64,000 bases of DNA from positions 144,060 to 208,059 of the forward strand of contig NZ_MRZO01000006.1 in the NCBI RefSeq assembly GCF_002732165.1, in the 5' to 3' direction. The notes below the pieces were generated by a model, which saw only the letters and a program-made list of their open reading frames with translations, was not told the DNA's origin and ran no database searches. This document shows positions 21,817 through 31,646 of the stretch, in pieces. Each line of letters starts with the position of its first letter. Within the stretch, counting starts at the first letter, position 1. Source of the stretch: Staphylococcus xylosus. Lineage in GTDB: Bacteria > Bacillota > Bacilli > Staphylococcales > Staphylococcaceae. The position numbers and the translations under genes were made by a program.

Positions 21817-22299
21817 TTAAATCACCTCGATATGAGTGACATACTTAAATTCGTATGAATAACCTTCTTCTGGAATATATACAAAGCTATCTACTGAATA
21901 ATCGTCATATAATTTTTTGCCGTCTTTTGCAAATTGGAAAAAAAGATATGGTAATAAGTCAATAGGTACTTCAATTGACTCATTATCATTAAATAAACGA
22001 ATTGCTTTTGCGTGATCAAACGGTTCAGCATTCTTGAAAAATGGAGACATGTTAATGACAAATGAATTTTCTAATATGGCTCTTTTTTTATATTTAATTT
22101 CAGAATTTAACGTTGGTGGATTAGTTTGACCTTCTAAGATTGCTCTATTCCATTCGCGGTTATCATCAAAGTTGATTGGTTTAGTACCGTCGAATATACC
22201 TTGCTCTAAATCTTCTATTTGAACTTTTCTGTCGTCAAAAATCCAAGTTGTACTATCTAAAGTAATTGGAAATTTAACTTCACCCTTAATTTGAATCAT
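21817..22299 (-). CDS. YlaL-like conserved hypothetical protein
   Basis: Soluble 160-residue protein: IQIKGEVKFPITLDSTTWIF at the start, then a charged middle and VPIDLLPYLFFQFAKDGKKL, ending EFKYVTHIEVI. I do not recognise a catalytic motif. Its place between typA/ylaI and ylaN matches B. subtilis ylaL, which has about the same length; orthology is suggested by position rather than proven. No signal peptide. It is co-transcribed with the downstream zinc-ribbon gene. Confidence 0.7.
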   Translation of the reverse strand: MIQIKGEVKFPITLDSTTWIFDDRKVQIEDLEQGIFDGTKPINFDDNREWNRAILEGQTNPPTLNSEIKYKKRAILENSFVINMSPFFKNAEPFDHAKAIRLFNDNESIEVPIDLLPYLFFQFAKDGKKLYDDYSVDSFVYIPEEGYSYEFKYVTHIEVI

Positions 22300-22650
22300 A
22301 ATCCCACTCCTATTTGCATATCTTGTTTCTAAATTAAAACGTTATTAAGTAATGACTCACAACGTAAATATATGAGATTGAATCTGACTTTTTTGTGAAC
22401 AAATACATGTTTAAAATAAAAATATTTATCCTATTGTTAAAGCGAAAAAATTCTGACAAAAATCAGTAGATATATTGATATTGTTCGTCTGACACTTAGT
22501 AACGTTATAAATTCAATCAAAATAAATAATTGTTAATTATAATTTTATCATAAATACTAGTATTACGTATATTCCTGAATTTACTTGCTTTTTGGTATGC
22601 ATTGAGATAAACTCGTCATATAAAGTTACAATTGATAGGGGGAGTATGTC
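22300..22650. other. Intergenic region, divergent promoters for ylaL and ylaN
   Basis: AT-rich stretch of 351 bases between two diverging genes. I see no ORF with a ribosome site, no strong hairpin and no recognised operator. It should hold the promoters of both genes; candidates are too AT-rich to choose by eye. Confidence 0.4.
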
Positions 22651-22926
22651 TTGGTAAAAAATCAAAATATTAGTAATGTGGCATATGACCAGTTGAATAA
22701 AGATGCTGATAGGATTCTCCAACTTATTAAAGTACAGATGGATAATCTTACATTACCTCAATGCCCATTGTATGAAGAAGTACTTGATACACAGATGTTT
22801 GGATTACAAAAAGAAGTAGATTTCGCTGTACAACTTGGTTTAGTTGATAGAGAAGTGGGCAAAGATTTAATGCTTCGATTAGAAAAAGAACTTTCTAAAT
22901 TGCATGATGCATTTACAAACGTTTAA
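22651..22926 (+). CDS. ylaN: YlaN family protein (UPF0358), iron homeostasis factor
   Basis: Small helical protein; the core block [20 protein letters not shown] (near residue 34) is nearly identical to S. aureus YlaN. In S. aureus YlaN is linked to iron homeostasis through interaction with Fur and is needed when iron is low. TTG start with a GGGGGAG ribosome site at 22638-22644. Length 91 agrees with the family. It sits upstream of ftsW as in B. subtilis, separated by a terminator, so it is transcribed on its own. Confidence 0.9.
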   Translation: MVKNQNISNVAYDQLNKDADRILQLIKVQMDNLTLPQCPLYEEVLDTQMFGLQKEVDFAVQLGLVDREVGKDLMLRLEKELSKLHDAFTNV

Positions 22927-23033
22927 TTGGGGTAAAATAAATTAGTTTTATAACTGGGAAAGTTGTTTTCCATGTTCGAAAAATATAAAAACTTATATAG
23001 TGTTCATTGTCAAACTACATAAGTATACTGCGG

Positions 23034-23079
23034 GTGGCTAGGATATCAATAATTGTTGATTATATCTTAGCCACTTTTG
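23034..23079 (+). terminator. Terminator of ylaN
   Basis: GTGGCTAGGATAT, loop, ATATCTTAGCCAC, then TTTTGT. The remaining bases from 22927 to 23297 are AT-rich promoter territory for ftsW, with no ORF. Confidence 0.8.
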
Positions 23080-23297
23080 TCGTGTTTAAAAGATTAAATA
23101 TATGAGTATCTAAAAAGAATATTTTATTATGTTTATTCGAGAAATTGATAGAATGTTTGTTATAATGTTTGATGTACAATTTATTTTTACATAATGTTGG
23201 TAAAGTTTTAAAGACAACTAAGTTATTGAACATAAGTCGAATTAATAAAAGTATTTAGTTAGTGATAATAAATAATGAGAATTGGATGATATGTCAA

Positions 23298-24533
23298 ATG
23301 AATAATGTAAAACAATTTTTTCGATATATAGGTCGAAATGCAAAGTATATTGATTATCCGTTAGTCATTACCTATTTATTACTATGTTTAATAGGTTTGG
23401 TAATGGTATACAGCGCAAGTATGGTCGCTGCCACTAAAGGGTCGTTAACGGGTGGTATATCAGTAGCTGGTACATACTTTTATACTAGACAGTTAATGTA
23501 TGTAATTATGAGTTTGATTATTGTATTTTTTATGGCTTTCTTTATGAACGTCAAATTTCTTGAAACGAGCAGGTTCCAAAAAGGCATGATGCTTGGCATC
23601 GTTATATTATTGGTTGCGACGTTGTTAATTGGTAGCAATATCAATGGTTCAAAAAGTTGGATTAATTTAGGCTTTATGAATTTACAAGCTTCCGAGTTAC
23701 TAAAAATTGGCATAATTTTATATATACCATATATGATTGAAAAAAAACGCCCTAAAGTATTCAAAGAACCTAAATTGCTAACATATCCTATCGTTTTAGC
23801 AGGCATATGTATAGGTCTCGTTTTATTACAACGCGACGTTGGTCAAACGTTACTTATTATGATTATTTTCTTTTCAATATTATTCTATGCAGGTATTGGT
23901 GTTCAAAAATCAATCAAATATGGATTGTTAATTATAGTAGGGATCGTAATTATTGGCTCGCTTTTCTTACTAGTTGGGTTGGTTCCGGATTACTTAACAG
24001 CGAGATTCAGTACGTTAACGAATCCATTTAGTCAAGAGTCTGGTACAGGGTACCACATTTCAAACTCGTTGATTGCAATTGGTAATGGAGGATTACTAGG
24101 CAGAGGTTTAGGAAACAGTATTATGAAATTAGGGTATTTACCAGAGCCACATACAGACTTTATTTTTTCTATTATTTGCGAAGAATTAGGTTTATTAGGT
24201 GGTTTATTCGTTATATGTTTACTCTTTTTTATTGTTTATAGAGCTTTTGAACTTGCAAGCAAAACAAATTCTTATTTTTATAAGCTAGTTTGTGTAGGAG
24301 TAGCAAGTTATATAGGTAGTCAAACTTTTGTTAATTTAGGTGGTATTTCAGGTACGATCCCATTAACAGGTGTACCTTTACCATTCATTAGTTTTGGTGG
24401 TTCTTCGATGATTAGTTTAAGTATAGCGATGGGCTTATTGTTAATAACAGCAAAACAAATTAAAATCGAACAAGCAAAATATAAAAAAGTAAGAAAAAAC
24501 AGAACAAGAATTAACTCAACTAGATATTCTTAA
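23298..24533 (+). CDS. ftsW: Septal peptidoglycan glycosyltransferase FtsW
   Basis: SEDS-family polymerase that builds septal peptidoglycan with its partner PBP. About ten membrane segments; family marks include GLVMVYSAS (segment 1), NGSKSWINLG, ASELLKIGIILY (near residue 133) and PLPFISFGGSS towards the C-terminus. The start at 23298 (MNNVKQFF) is taken because GGATGAT lies 7 bases before and S. aureus FtsW starts at the equivalent place; the GTG at 23262 would add 12 residues without homology. Length 411. The basic tail (KKVRKNRTRINS) is cytoplasmic. Ends in a strong terminator. Confidence 0.94.
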   Translation: MNNVKQFFRYIGRNAKYIDYPLVITYLLLCLIGLVMVYSASMVAATKGSLTGGISVAGTYFYTRQLMYVIMSLIIVFFMAFFMNVKFLETSRFQKGMMLGIVILLVATLLIGSNINGSKSWINLGFMNLQASELLKIGIILYIPYMIEKKRPKVFKEPKLLTYPIVLAGICIGLVLLQRDVGQTLLIMIIFFSILFYAGIGVQKSIKYGLLIIVGIVIIGSLFLLVGLVPDYLTARFSTLTNPFSQESGTGYHISNSLIAIGNGGLLGRGLGNSIMKLGYLPEPHTDFIFSIICEELGLLGGLFVICLLFFIVYRAFELASKTNSYFYKLVCVGVASYIGSQTFVNLGGISGTIPLTGVPLPFISFGGSSMISLSIAMGLLLITAKQIKIEQAKYKKVRKNRTRINSTRYS

Positions 24534-24538
24534 TAAAG

Positions 24539-24586
24539 GCAAACGTTTTGATACAAATGTATTGAAAACGTTTGCTTATTTTTTTA
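24539..24586 (+). terminator. Terminator of ftsW
   Basis: GCAAACGTTTT, loop, AAAACGTTTGC, then TTATTTTTTT. Confidence 0.88.
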
Positions 24587-24683
24587 CATTTTTAAATTAA
24601 TTTTGAAAAACTTTTAGCAAAGTATAATAATGATAACTAAAACTTATCGTAATTAATAACTTTTTATTATGTAAATCTTATGA

Positions 24684-24841
24684 TATAATTTTGTGAGAAA
24701 GTGATGATAGCAGGGTCTTATGTAGTTTGTAACGCGATGGTTGTTAGCTATCCACCAGTAAGTGATACATGAACTTTGAGCTGTTTTAACATGATGGCTA
24801 TATATTTTTTACTGTCTACATTGTTCGGATTTTGCTATAAT
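24684..24841 (+). promoter_or_regulatory. pycA promoter region, two -10 elements and a leader
   Basis: Two extended -10 elements: TGATATAAT (box 24684-24689) and TGCTATAAT (box 24836-24841). Transcripts from the distal one would carry a leader of about 195 bases before the GTG start of pycA. Unlike the surrounding AT-rich spacer, 24707-24790 is fairly GC-rich. I recognise no known riboswitch in it. Confidence 0.55.
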
Positions 24842-24893
24842 GAATTTTATATCAAACTTTTTTGAAAATTCTAAATTTAAGGGGGACCATGAT

Positions 24894-27800
24894 GTGAAAC
24901 AAATAAACAAGCTTTTGGTAGCCAATCGTGGTGAAATTGCAATAAGGATTTTTAGAGCAGCAACAGAGTTAGATGTTAAAACAGTTGCTATTTACTCAAA
25001 TGAAGATAAAGGATCATTACATAGATATAAAGCGGATGAATCATACCTAGTGGGTGAAGATTTAGGACCAGCTGAATCTTATTTAGACATTGAAAGAATT
25101 ATTGATGTTGCTAAACAAGCAGATGTAGACGCAATTCATCCAGGATATGGTTTTTTAAGTGAGAATGAAACTTTTGCAAAAAGATGTCAGGAAGAAGGCA
25201 TTAAATTTATAGGCCCGCGTGTTGAGCACTTAGATATGTTTGGCGATAAAGTTAAAGCTAGAACCACAGCAATTAATGCAAATCTAACGGTTATACCAGG
25301 TACAGATGGCCCGATAGATAATCAACCAGATGCAATTGCATTTGCAAATAAAGCTGGCTATCCATTGATGATTAAAGCGACAAGCGGTGGTGGCGGTAAA
25401 GGTATGCGTATCGTGCGTTCAGAAGATGAGCTAGAAGATGCATTCCGTCGTGCTAAGTCAGAAGCTGAAAAATCTTTTGGTAATAGTGAAGTTTATATAG
25501 AAAAATATATCGATAATCCAAAACATATTGAGGTTCAAGTCATTGGTGATGAACATGGAAATATAGTCCATTTATATGAACGTGACTGTTCGGTACAAAG
25601 ACGTCATCAAAAAGTTGTTGAAGTAGCACCTTCAGTTGCGCTTGAAGACGATTTAAGAGAACGTATATGTGCTGCTGCGATTCAATTAATGGAAAACATT
25701 GAGTATGTGAATGCGGGTACAGTAGAATTTTTAGTTGCTGGCGATGAATTTTATTTCATAGAAGTAAATCCGCGTGTACAAGTTGAACATACGATAACTG
25801 AAATGATTACAGGTGTTGATATCGTTAAGACACAAATATTAGTTGCTGATGGCGAGAATTTATATGATGAAGCAATTAGTATGCCACAACAACAAGACAT
25901 ACAAACGCTTGGTTATGCGATTCAATGTCGTATTACTACCGAAGATCCGACAAATGATTTTATGCCTGATAGTGGTAGAATCATTGCTTATCGTTCGAGT
26001 GGTGGTTTTGGCGTAAGGTTAGATGCTGGTGACGGATTCCAAGGTGCCGAAATATCACCTTATTATGATTCTCTTTTAGTGAAATTATCAACGCATGCAA
26101 TGTCTTTCAAACAAGCGAATGAAAAAATGGACCGTTCACTACAAGAAATGAGAATTCGTGGAGTTAAAACTAATGTTCCATTTTTAATTAATGTTATGAG
26201 AAATGAACAATTTAAAACAGGTGATTACACAACTAAATTTATAGAAAAAACACCAGAACTGTTTGATATTGCACCAACACTCGATAGAGGTACAAAGACA
26301 CTGGAATATATTGGTAATGTTTCAATTAATGGTTTTCCAAACGTAGAAAAGCGCCCTAAACCTATTTATGAAACTTCACCTATACCACAAGTCTCTAAAA
26401 AAGAAGTTGCAGCATTAGAAGGTACTAAACAACTATTAGATAGTAAAGGCCCAAATGCTGTAGCTGAATGGCTTAAACAGCAAGACGATGTTTTAATAAC
26501 TGATACTACTTTTAGGGATGCGCATCAATCGTTACTAGCAACGCGTGTTAGAACGAAAGATATGATGAACATTGCTTCGAAAACAGCGCAAGTAATGAAA
26601 GATAGTTTCTCCCTAGAAATGTGGGGAGGTGCTACATTCGATGTAGCGTATAACTTCTTGAAAGAGAATCCTTGGGAACGCTTAGAAAGACTTAGAAAAG
26701 CAATTCCTAACGTATTATTCCAAATGTTGCTTCGTGCATCTAATGCTGTCGGTTATAAGAACTATCCTGATAACGTCATTGAAAAATTTGTGAAAGAAAG
26801 TGCAGAGGCTGGTATTGATGTCTTCAGAATTTTTGATTCATTAAACTGGGTAGATCAAATGAAAGTGGCAAATGAAGCTGTACTAAAAGCTGGTAAAATA
26901 TCAGAAGGTACTATTTGTTATACAGGTGATATTCTAAATCCGAATCGCTCGGATATATACACGTTAGAGTATTATGTAAATATGGCGAAAACATTAGAAC
27001 GTGAAGGTTTCCATATATTAGCAATTAAAGATATGGCAGGTCTGTTGAAACCTAAAGCAGCAAATGAATTGATTGGTGAATTAAAAGCAGCTGTCGACCT
27101 ACCAATTCACTTACACACACATGATACAAGTGGTAATGGTTTGTTAGTTTATAAAGAAGCGATAGATGCAGGTGTGGATGTTATTGATACAGCTGTTGCT
27201 TCAATGAGTGGTTTAACAAGTCAACCTAGTGGTAATTCACTGTATTATGCATTAAATGGTTTTGATAGAAATATGCGTGCCGATGTTGATGGAATGGAAA
27301 CATTATCACATTATTGGGGTACTGTACGTCAATATTACAATGACTTTGAAAGTGATATTAAATCACCAAATACTGAAATTTATAAACATGAAATGCCAGG
27401 TGGACAATATTCAAATCTTAGCCAACAAGCGAAGAGCCTAGGGTTAGGCAATAGATTTAATGAAGTGAAAGAAATGTATCAACGTGTTAACTTCTTGTTT
27501 GGTGACATTGTTAAAGTGACACCTTCCTCTAAAGTTGTTGGGGATATGGCATTATATATGGTACAAAATGATTTAGATGAAGACACAGTGATAAAAGATG
27601 GCTATAAATTAGACTTCCCTGAATCAGTTGTTTCGTTCTTCAAAGGGGATATTGGCCAACCAGTGAATGGTTTTAATAAGGAATTACAAAAAGTGATTTT
27701 AAAAGGTCAAAAAGCAATTACAGATCGTCCAGGAGAATATTTAGAGCCTGTTGATTTTGAAGCGGTAAGAGCAGAGTTAGAAGAGAAGCAAGAGAGAGAA

Positions 27801-28349
27801 GTGACAGAACAAGATATTATTAGTTATGTTCTATATCCTAAAGTTTATGAACAGTTCATTGCTACGCAAGAACAGTTTGGAAATGTATCTCTGTTAGATA
27901 CACCTACATTCTTCTTTGGAATGCGTTCAAATGAAACAGTGGAAATTGAAATTGATACAGGTAAACGTCTAATCATCACATTGAAGACGATTACGGAACC
28001 AGATGACAAAGGTATTCGTACCATTTTCTATGATATGAATGGACAAGCGAGACGTATATTCATTCAAGACGAAAATGTAAAAGCGAATGAAAGTGTTAAA
28101 CCGAAAGCAGATAAATTAAATCCAAACCACATCGGTGCTCAAATGCCGGGGTCAGTTACTGAAGTTAAGACTTCAGTAGGCGAAACAGTCACAAGTGGAC
28201 AGGCATTATTGATAACTGAAGCTATGAAGATGGAAACAACGATTCAGGCTCCATTCGATGGTGTTGTGAAGCAAGTGACAGTGCAAAGTGGAGAGGCAAT
28301 TGAAACGGGAGATTTATTAATAGAAATTGAAAAAGAACCTGTGGATTAA
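24894..28349 (+). CDS. pycA: Pyruvate carboxylase
   Basis: Biotin enzyme that makes oxaloacetate from pyruvate, bicarbonate and ATP; the main anaplerotic step. Domains: biotin carboxylase (residues about 1-450, ATP loop KATSGGGGKGMRIV), carboxyltransferase (about 530-800, TDTTFRDAHQSLLATR, metal-binding HLHTHDTSGNG), then the allosteric linker and a biotinyl domain with the biotinylation site EAMKMET near the C-terminus. The start is GTG 24894 (reading KQINKLLVANRG) with AAGGGGGA 7 bases before, giving 1151 residues as in S. aureus. The longer reading from ATG 24840 is unlikely because that ATG overlaps a -10 box. Single gene. Confidence 0.96.
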   Translation: MKQINKLLVANRGEIAIRIFRAATELDVKTVAIYSNEDKGSLHRYKADESYLVGEDLGPAESYLDIERIIDVAKQADVDAIHPGYGFLSENETFAKRCQEEGIKFIGPRVEHLDMFGDKVKARTTAINANLTVIPGTDGPIDNQPDAIAFANKAGYPLMIKATSGGGGKGMRIVRSEDELEDAFRRAKSEAEKSFGNSEVYIEKYIDNPKHIEVQVIGDEHGNIVHLYERDCSVQRRHQKVVEVAPSVALEDDLRERICAAAIQLMENIEYVNAGTVEFLVAGDEFYFIEVNPRVQVEHTITEMITGVDIVKTQILVADGENLYDEAISMPQQQDIQTLGYAIQCRITTEDPTNDFMPDSGRIIAYRSSGGFGVRLDAGDGFQGAEISPYYDSLLVKLSTHAMSFKQANEKMDRSLQEMRIRGVKTNVPFLINVMRNEQFKTGDYTTKFIEKTPELFDIAPTLDRGTKTLEYIGNVSINGFPNVEKRPKPIYETSPIPQVSKKEVAALEGTKQLLDSKGPNAVAEWLKQQDDVLITDTTFRDAHQSLLATRVRTKDMMNIASKTAQVMKDSFSLEMWGGATFDVAYNFLKENPWERLERLRKAIPNVLFQMLLRASNAVGYKNYPDNVIEKFVKESAEAGIDVFRIFDSLNWVDQMKVANEAVLKAGKISEGTICYTGDILNPNRSDIYTLEYYVNMAKTLEREGFHILAIKDMAGLLKPKAANELIGELKAAVDLPIHLHTHDTSGNGLLVYKEAIDAGVDVIDTAVASMSGLTSQPSGNSLYYALNGFDRNMRADVDGMETLSHYWGTVRQYYNDFESDIKSPNTEIYKHEMPGGQYSNLSQQAKSLGLGNRFNEVKEMYQRVNFLFGDIVKVTPSSKVVGDMALYMVQNDLDEDTVIKDGYKLDFPESVVSFFKGDIGQPVNGFNKELQKVILKGQKAITDRPGEYLEPVDFEAVRAELEEKQEREVTEQDIISYVLYPKVYEQFIATQEQFGNVSLLDTPTFFFGMRSNETVEIEIDTGKRLIITLKTITEPDDKGIRTIFYDMNGQARRIFIQDENVKANESVKPKADKLNPNHIGAQMPGSVTEVKTSVGETVTSGQALLITEAMKMETTIQAPFDGVVKQVTVQSGEAIETGDLLIEIEKEPVD

Positions 28350-28403
28350 ATTTTCAGCAAAATGATTTATAAGATTATTCAATATGTATTGTTGAATCAA
28401 AAG

Positions 28404-28447
28404 AAGCACTCAGATGAATTGAATCATCTGAGTGCTATTTTTCTGTG
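28404..28447 (+). terminator. Terminator of pycA
   Basis: AGCACTCAGATGA, short loop, TCATCTGAGTGCT, then ATTTTTC. Confidence 0.88.
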
Positions 28448-28589
28448 ATTTACGTGCTAATCACATCTATTTGTATTTTTATGGAATTACATAATGCATA
28501 GTGGCGTTGATATTGTTAGAAAATTTTCAAGGTTGCATTATGTATCTAATGTAAAAAAGTAATTTGGAGTATATGTACAAAAAATTTGC

Positions 28590-28637
28590 AATGAAAAACT
28601 GTCAACAAGTGTTTTATCTTGTTGACAGTTTTTCATT
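28590..28637. terminator. Bidirectional terminator downstream of ctaA
   Basis: Arms AATGAAAAACTGTCAACAA (28590-28608) and TTGTTGACAGTTTTTCATT (28619-28637), perfect over 19 bases, 10-base loop. Together with the pycA terminator it insulates the two convergent genes; the bases between the two hairpins hold no ORF. Confidence 0.9.
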
Positions 28638-28661
28638 GATATAACATATTTAATGTTTTAG

Positions 28662-29570
28662 TTAGCCACCACTTCTAATTGTCCGTAACATCAATACAAT
28701 GAAGTAGGCTATTAAACCAAAGAGTAATGTAATAAATAAAGCATGTAATAAGGCGATAAATAAATTAACTTCTGTAATAATTGATAATGCGCCAGTAATT
28801 ACTTGCAGGATAACTAATATAAATGCAGCTGTGTAACCATAACGTATTGTGCGGTTGTCTTTGTAATTATTTACAGCATGAATGAACGTAATCATTATCC
28901 AGATAAAAGCGATTAATGCCATTCCTCTGTGAGTAAGGTTTACCCAATCTTGGACATTGTGAGGCATCAAATCATTAAAAGGTAATGGCCATTGACCATA
29001 TGCTAAACTAGCTTCTTTATGTCTGACTAATGCGCCAGTATAAATTGTTAAATAAACAATAATTGCCATTATCCATGTATAAATTCGTAATGGCTTTCTA
29101 ATAAATAGTTCATCTGCTTCATATTTGCGATCGATTTCAAATATAATTAAAGTTAATACAAATACTGAAGAAAATGAAATGAGCGAAATTCCAAAATGTA
29201 ACGCTAAAACATAGGCATTTTGTTGCCACATTACTGCCGCGGCGCCTACAAGTGCTTGTATTAGTAAGAAGCCAACACTAATGATACATAATGGTTTAAC
29301 TTCTCTAATGTAACCAATGTGTTTCCAAGCAACGATGACTAACCAGAGAACGATGATTAAAGATAAGCCCGAAACAGCACGGTGACTTAATTCGATAATC
29401 GTTTGTATTGGTAAGTTCTCAGGTAAAAATGCGCCATGACATAGAGGCCAATCGGATCCGCAACCATCTGCTGATCCGGTTTTAGTAACTAATGCGCCTC
29501 CTAATTGAACAAAAGCCATAATTACAGCGGCCAACACGGATAACCATTTTAGGTTTTTTTTGCTAAACAA
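28662..29570 (-). CDS. ctaA: Haem A synthase
   Basis: Integral membrane monooxygenase that converts haem O to haem A for aa3-type terminal oxidases. About eight membrane segments in two four-helix halves. Haem-ligand histidines are seen in [14 protein letters not shown] (near residue 60) and [14 protein letters not shown] (near 213), plus further His in helix contexts ([19 protein letters not shown]). A conserved Cys pair ([11 protein letters not shown], near residue 37) lies in the first loop, typical of the Gram-positive type. It diverges from ctaB, the preceding enzyme of the pathway. Confidence 0.95.
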   Translation of the reverse strand: MFSKKNLKWLSVLAAVIMAFVQLGGALVTKTGSADGCGSDWPLCHGAFLPENLPIQTIIELSHRAVSGLSLIIVLWLVIVAWKHIGYIREVKPLCIISVGFLLIQALVGAAAVMWQQNAYVLALHFGISLISFSSVFVLTLIIFEIDRKYEADELFIRKPLRIYTWIMAIIVYLTIYTGALVRHKEASLAYGQWPLPFNDLMPHNVQDWVNLTHRGMALIAFIWIMITFIHAVNNYKDNRTIRYGYTAAFILVILQVITGALSIITEVNLFIALLHALFITLLFGLIAYFIVLMLRTIRSGG

Positions 29571-29851
29571 GAATTAACCCCCCACATAAAATAAGACAGA
29601 AAACTAAATTATAAATAGTTATTAAATATATAGCTATTGTAACTGTAATTATTTTATTCCGTAATGATACATTTAAAGTTATTTTAATAAATCTCACATA
29701 TAATTATAACAATAAAAACTATTTTAATTGTGTCACAAAAATGACTTTTTAGTAATGTCGTTAAAGTGTCACAAATAAGTTTACATAAATGTAGTCAATG
29801 ATACAAATTTAATATATCATTGTATTATATGGAAAAATTAGGAGGGAAATT
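29571..29851. promoter_or_regulatory. Divergent ctaA/ctaB control region with a direct repeat
   Basis: The 281-base spacer carries GTGTCACAAA twice (29730-29739 and 29766-29775), 36 bases apart in the same orientation, on the ctaB side. These may be sites for a redox regulator; SrrAB is known to act on S. aureus respiration genes, but the assignment is inference. Confidence 0.45.
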
Positions 29852-30763
29852 ATGAACAAAGAACAAACTTTGTCGCATAATTCTAGTCGTGTGACTTTTA
29901 AAGAGTTGCAGCAAATTATCAAGATGGGATTGGTACAAGGTAATTTGATCCCTGCATTTGCTGGATCATGGTTAGCGATTGTGTTGGCAAATCATTCCTT
30001 CCTCTCGTCAATACCACAAATCTTAATGATGTTGGTGGGCTCTACGTTAATTATGGGGGGCGCATGTGCTTTAAATAATTACTACGATCAAGATATTGAC
30101 AGTATCATGCCAAGTAAACAACAGAGACCAACAGTTAATGACAGAATTTCGGATAGAAATTTATTAATGCTCAGCTTTGGAATGATGCTAATAGGGGAAG
30201 CATTACTATTTGCGTTAAATATACCTTCAGGTGTAATTGGACTGCTAGGTATAGTGGGTTATGTATCGTTTTACTCGATTTGGTCTAAACGTCATACGGT
30301 ATGGAATACAGTGATTGGTAGTTTCCCAGGTGCAGTTCCACCTTTAATTGGGTGGACGGCAATTGAAGGAAATATTAGTTTGGTAGCAGTAGCGCTATTT
30401 TTAGTGATTTTCTGTTGGCAACCTATTCATTTTTATGCTTTAGCAATTAAACGTAAAGATGAGTATTCATTAGCAAATATTCCAATGTTACCATCAGTAA
30501 AAGGGTTTAAACGTACGAGAGTAAGTATGTTTTTATGGCTAGTAATCTTATTACCACTTCCATTCTTATTAAGTAGCTTAGGAACAACATTTATAGTATT
30601 GGCTACGCTGTTAAATTTAGGATGGTTATATTTAGGATTAACAAGCTTTAAAAAGAATTCAGATCAAACAAAATGGGCAACAAAAATGTTTATATACTCA
30701 TTAAACTATTTAGTGGTTTTCTTTGTACTCGTCGTTGTCGTGTCATTAATTCAAATGTTTTAA
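29852..30763 (+). CDS. ctaB: Protohaem IX farnesyltransferase (haem O synthase)
   Basis: UbiA-family prenyltransferase that adds farnesyl to haem B, giving haem O. About eight to nine membrane segments. The two Asp-rich motifs are visible as [12 protein letters not shown] (near residue 77) and [14 protein letters not shown] (near 207). The length of 303 is standard. GGAGGGAAA ribosome site. It is followed after about 25 bases by ctaM, and diverges from ctaA; together the three genes supply mature haem A oxidase. Confidence 0.95.
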   Translation: MNKEQTLSHNSSRVTFKELQQIIKMGLVQGNLIPAFAGSWLAIVLANHSFLSSIPQILMMLVGSTLIMGGACALNNYYDQDIDSIMPSKQQRPTVNDRISDRNLLMLSFGMMLIGEALLFALNIPSGVIGLLGIVGYVSFYSIWSKRHTVWNTVIGSFPGAVPPLIGWTAIEGNISLVAVALFLVIFCWQPIHFYALAIKRKDEYSLANIPMLPSVKGFKRTRVSMFLWLVILLPLPFLLSSLGTTFIVLATLLNLGWLYLGLTSFKKNSDQTKWATKMFIYSLNYLVVFFVLVVVVSLIQMF

Positions 30764-30788
30764 TAATTATAAATAGAGGATGTAATAT

Positions 30789-31250
30789 ATGAATTTACCT
30801 ATCTTACCTACAATCAGTACAAGCTTTATTGTAATTAGTGCAATCCTTGTCGCTATCGGATGGCGCAAAATTTGGCTGAGAAAAATTGAAAGCCATAAAA
30901 AAGTAATGTTAGCTGCTGCATTTTTTGCACTAGCGTTCTTTATTATTTACGCATCAAGGACTATTTTTATTGGTAATACTGCATTTGGTGGTCCAGACTC
31001 AGTTAAACTTTATTATACAATTTTCTTAGTATTTCACATAAACTTAGCAACAATTGGTGGAGTTTTAGGACTTTTACAAATCATTACTGCTTTTAAAGAT
31101 AAGTTTAAAGTACATAGATTTGTAGGACCAATTGCCTCTATAATCTGGTTCTTCACAGCAATAACAGGTGTAGCTGTGTATTTATTACTTTATGTATTTT
31201 ATCCAGGTGGAGAAACGACGTCACTAATTAAAGCGACATTTGGTTTATAA
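30789..31250 (+). CDS. ctaM: Terminal oxidase maturation protein CtaM (DUF420)
   Basis: Membrane protein of 153 residues with four predicted segments (about 9-25, 38-58, 77-100, 115-140). The DUF420 family protein CtaM is required in S. aureus for activity of the haem A-containing oxidase. Histidines in or near membrane segments (FHINLATIGGVLGL and KVHRFVGPIASIIW) fit the family. AGAGGATG ribosome site. Probably co-transcribed with ctaB. Confidence 0.9.
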   Translation: MNLPILPTISTSFIVISAILVAIGWRKIWLRKIESHKKVMLAAAFFALAFFIIYASRTIFIGNTAFGGPDSVKLYYTIFLVFHINLATIGGVLGLLQIITAFKDKFKVHRFVGPIASIIWFFTAITGVAVYLLLYVFYPGGETTSLIKATFGL

Positions 31251-31646
31251 TTCACATTAAAAAATGTTAGTCTTTTATTTGAACTAGGGAATATGGAAAG
31301 GGCAGCGGGCAGAAATTTGTTTTATAAACAGGTTTGTTAGCCCGTTTCCATTATTCACTATTAGAAGATACGAAATGAATTTACTAGGTTGATAAGTACG
31401 ATTTATAAGTAACATGTTAAAAATAGCTATGAAGATATCTATCCAAGATGGTAGATTGCTTCATAGCTAATTTTTTTAAATGATAATTTAAAAGAGAGAT
31501 AGGTAGTACAATTTAAATGTAAAAGTAGAAAAAAATTTACTTTAAATGATTTTATTATAAACGCAATCTATCTATATAATAACTATTTTTAAATCTTAAC
31601 TACTTCTATGCTTCTGTTATCATGCGGTAAATGATACACTGTGTTG
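31251..31646. other. Structured intergenic region between ctaM and the UvrA2-like gene
   Basis: No ORF. It contains a bulged hairpin (ATGGAAA...CGGGC pairing with GCCCG TTTCCAT, about 31294-31352) and, 70 bases on, a strong terminator with arms TAGCTATGAAG (31424-31434) and CTTCATAGCTA (31459-31469) followed by seven T residues. The terminator lies 170 bases after the ctaM stop, so either ctaM has a long 3' region or a small RNA is encoded here. Confidence 0.5.
31424..31477 (+). terminator. Intrinsic terminator downstream of ctaM
   Basis: Arms TAGCTATGAAG and CTTCATAGCTA, 24-base loop, then ATTTTTTT. Confidence 0.85.

Noticed and set aside
24562..24575. cre-like TGAAAACGTTTGCT upstream of pycA
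   Set aside because: It is one arm of the ftsW terminator and more than 300 bases from the pycA start, so the match is probably coincidental.
24840..24893. ATG at 24840 as pycA start
   Set aside because: The ATG overlaps a -10 box (24836-24841), lacks a ribosome site, and the extra 18 residues have no counterpart in S. aureus PycA.
29726..29742. Rex-type site TTGTGTCACAA before ctaB
   Set aside because: Half-sites are too close: the Rex consensus needs an AT-rich spacer of about 8 bases between TTGTG and CACAA.
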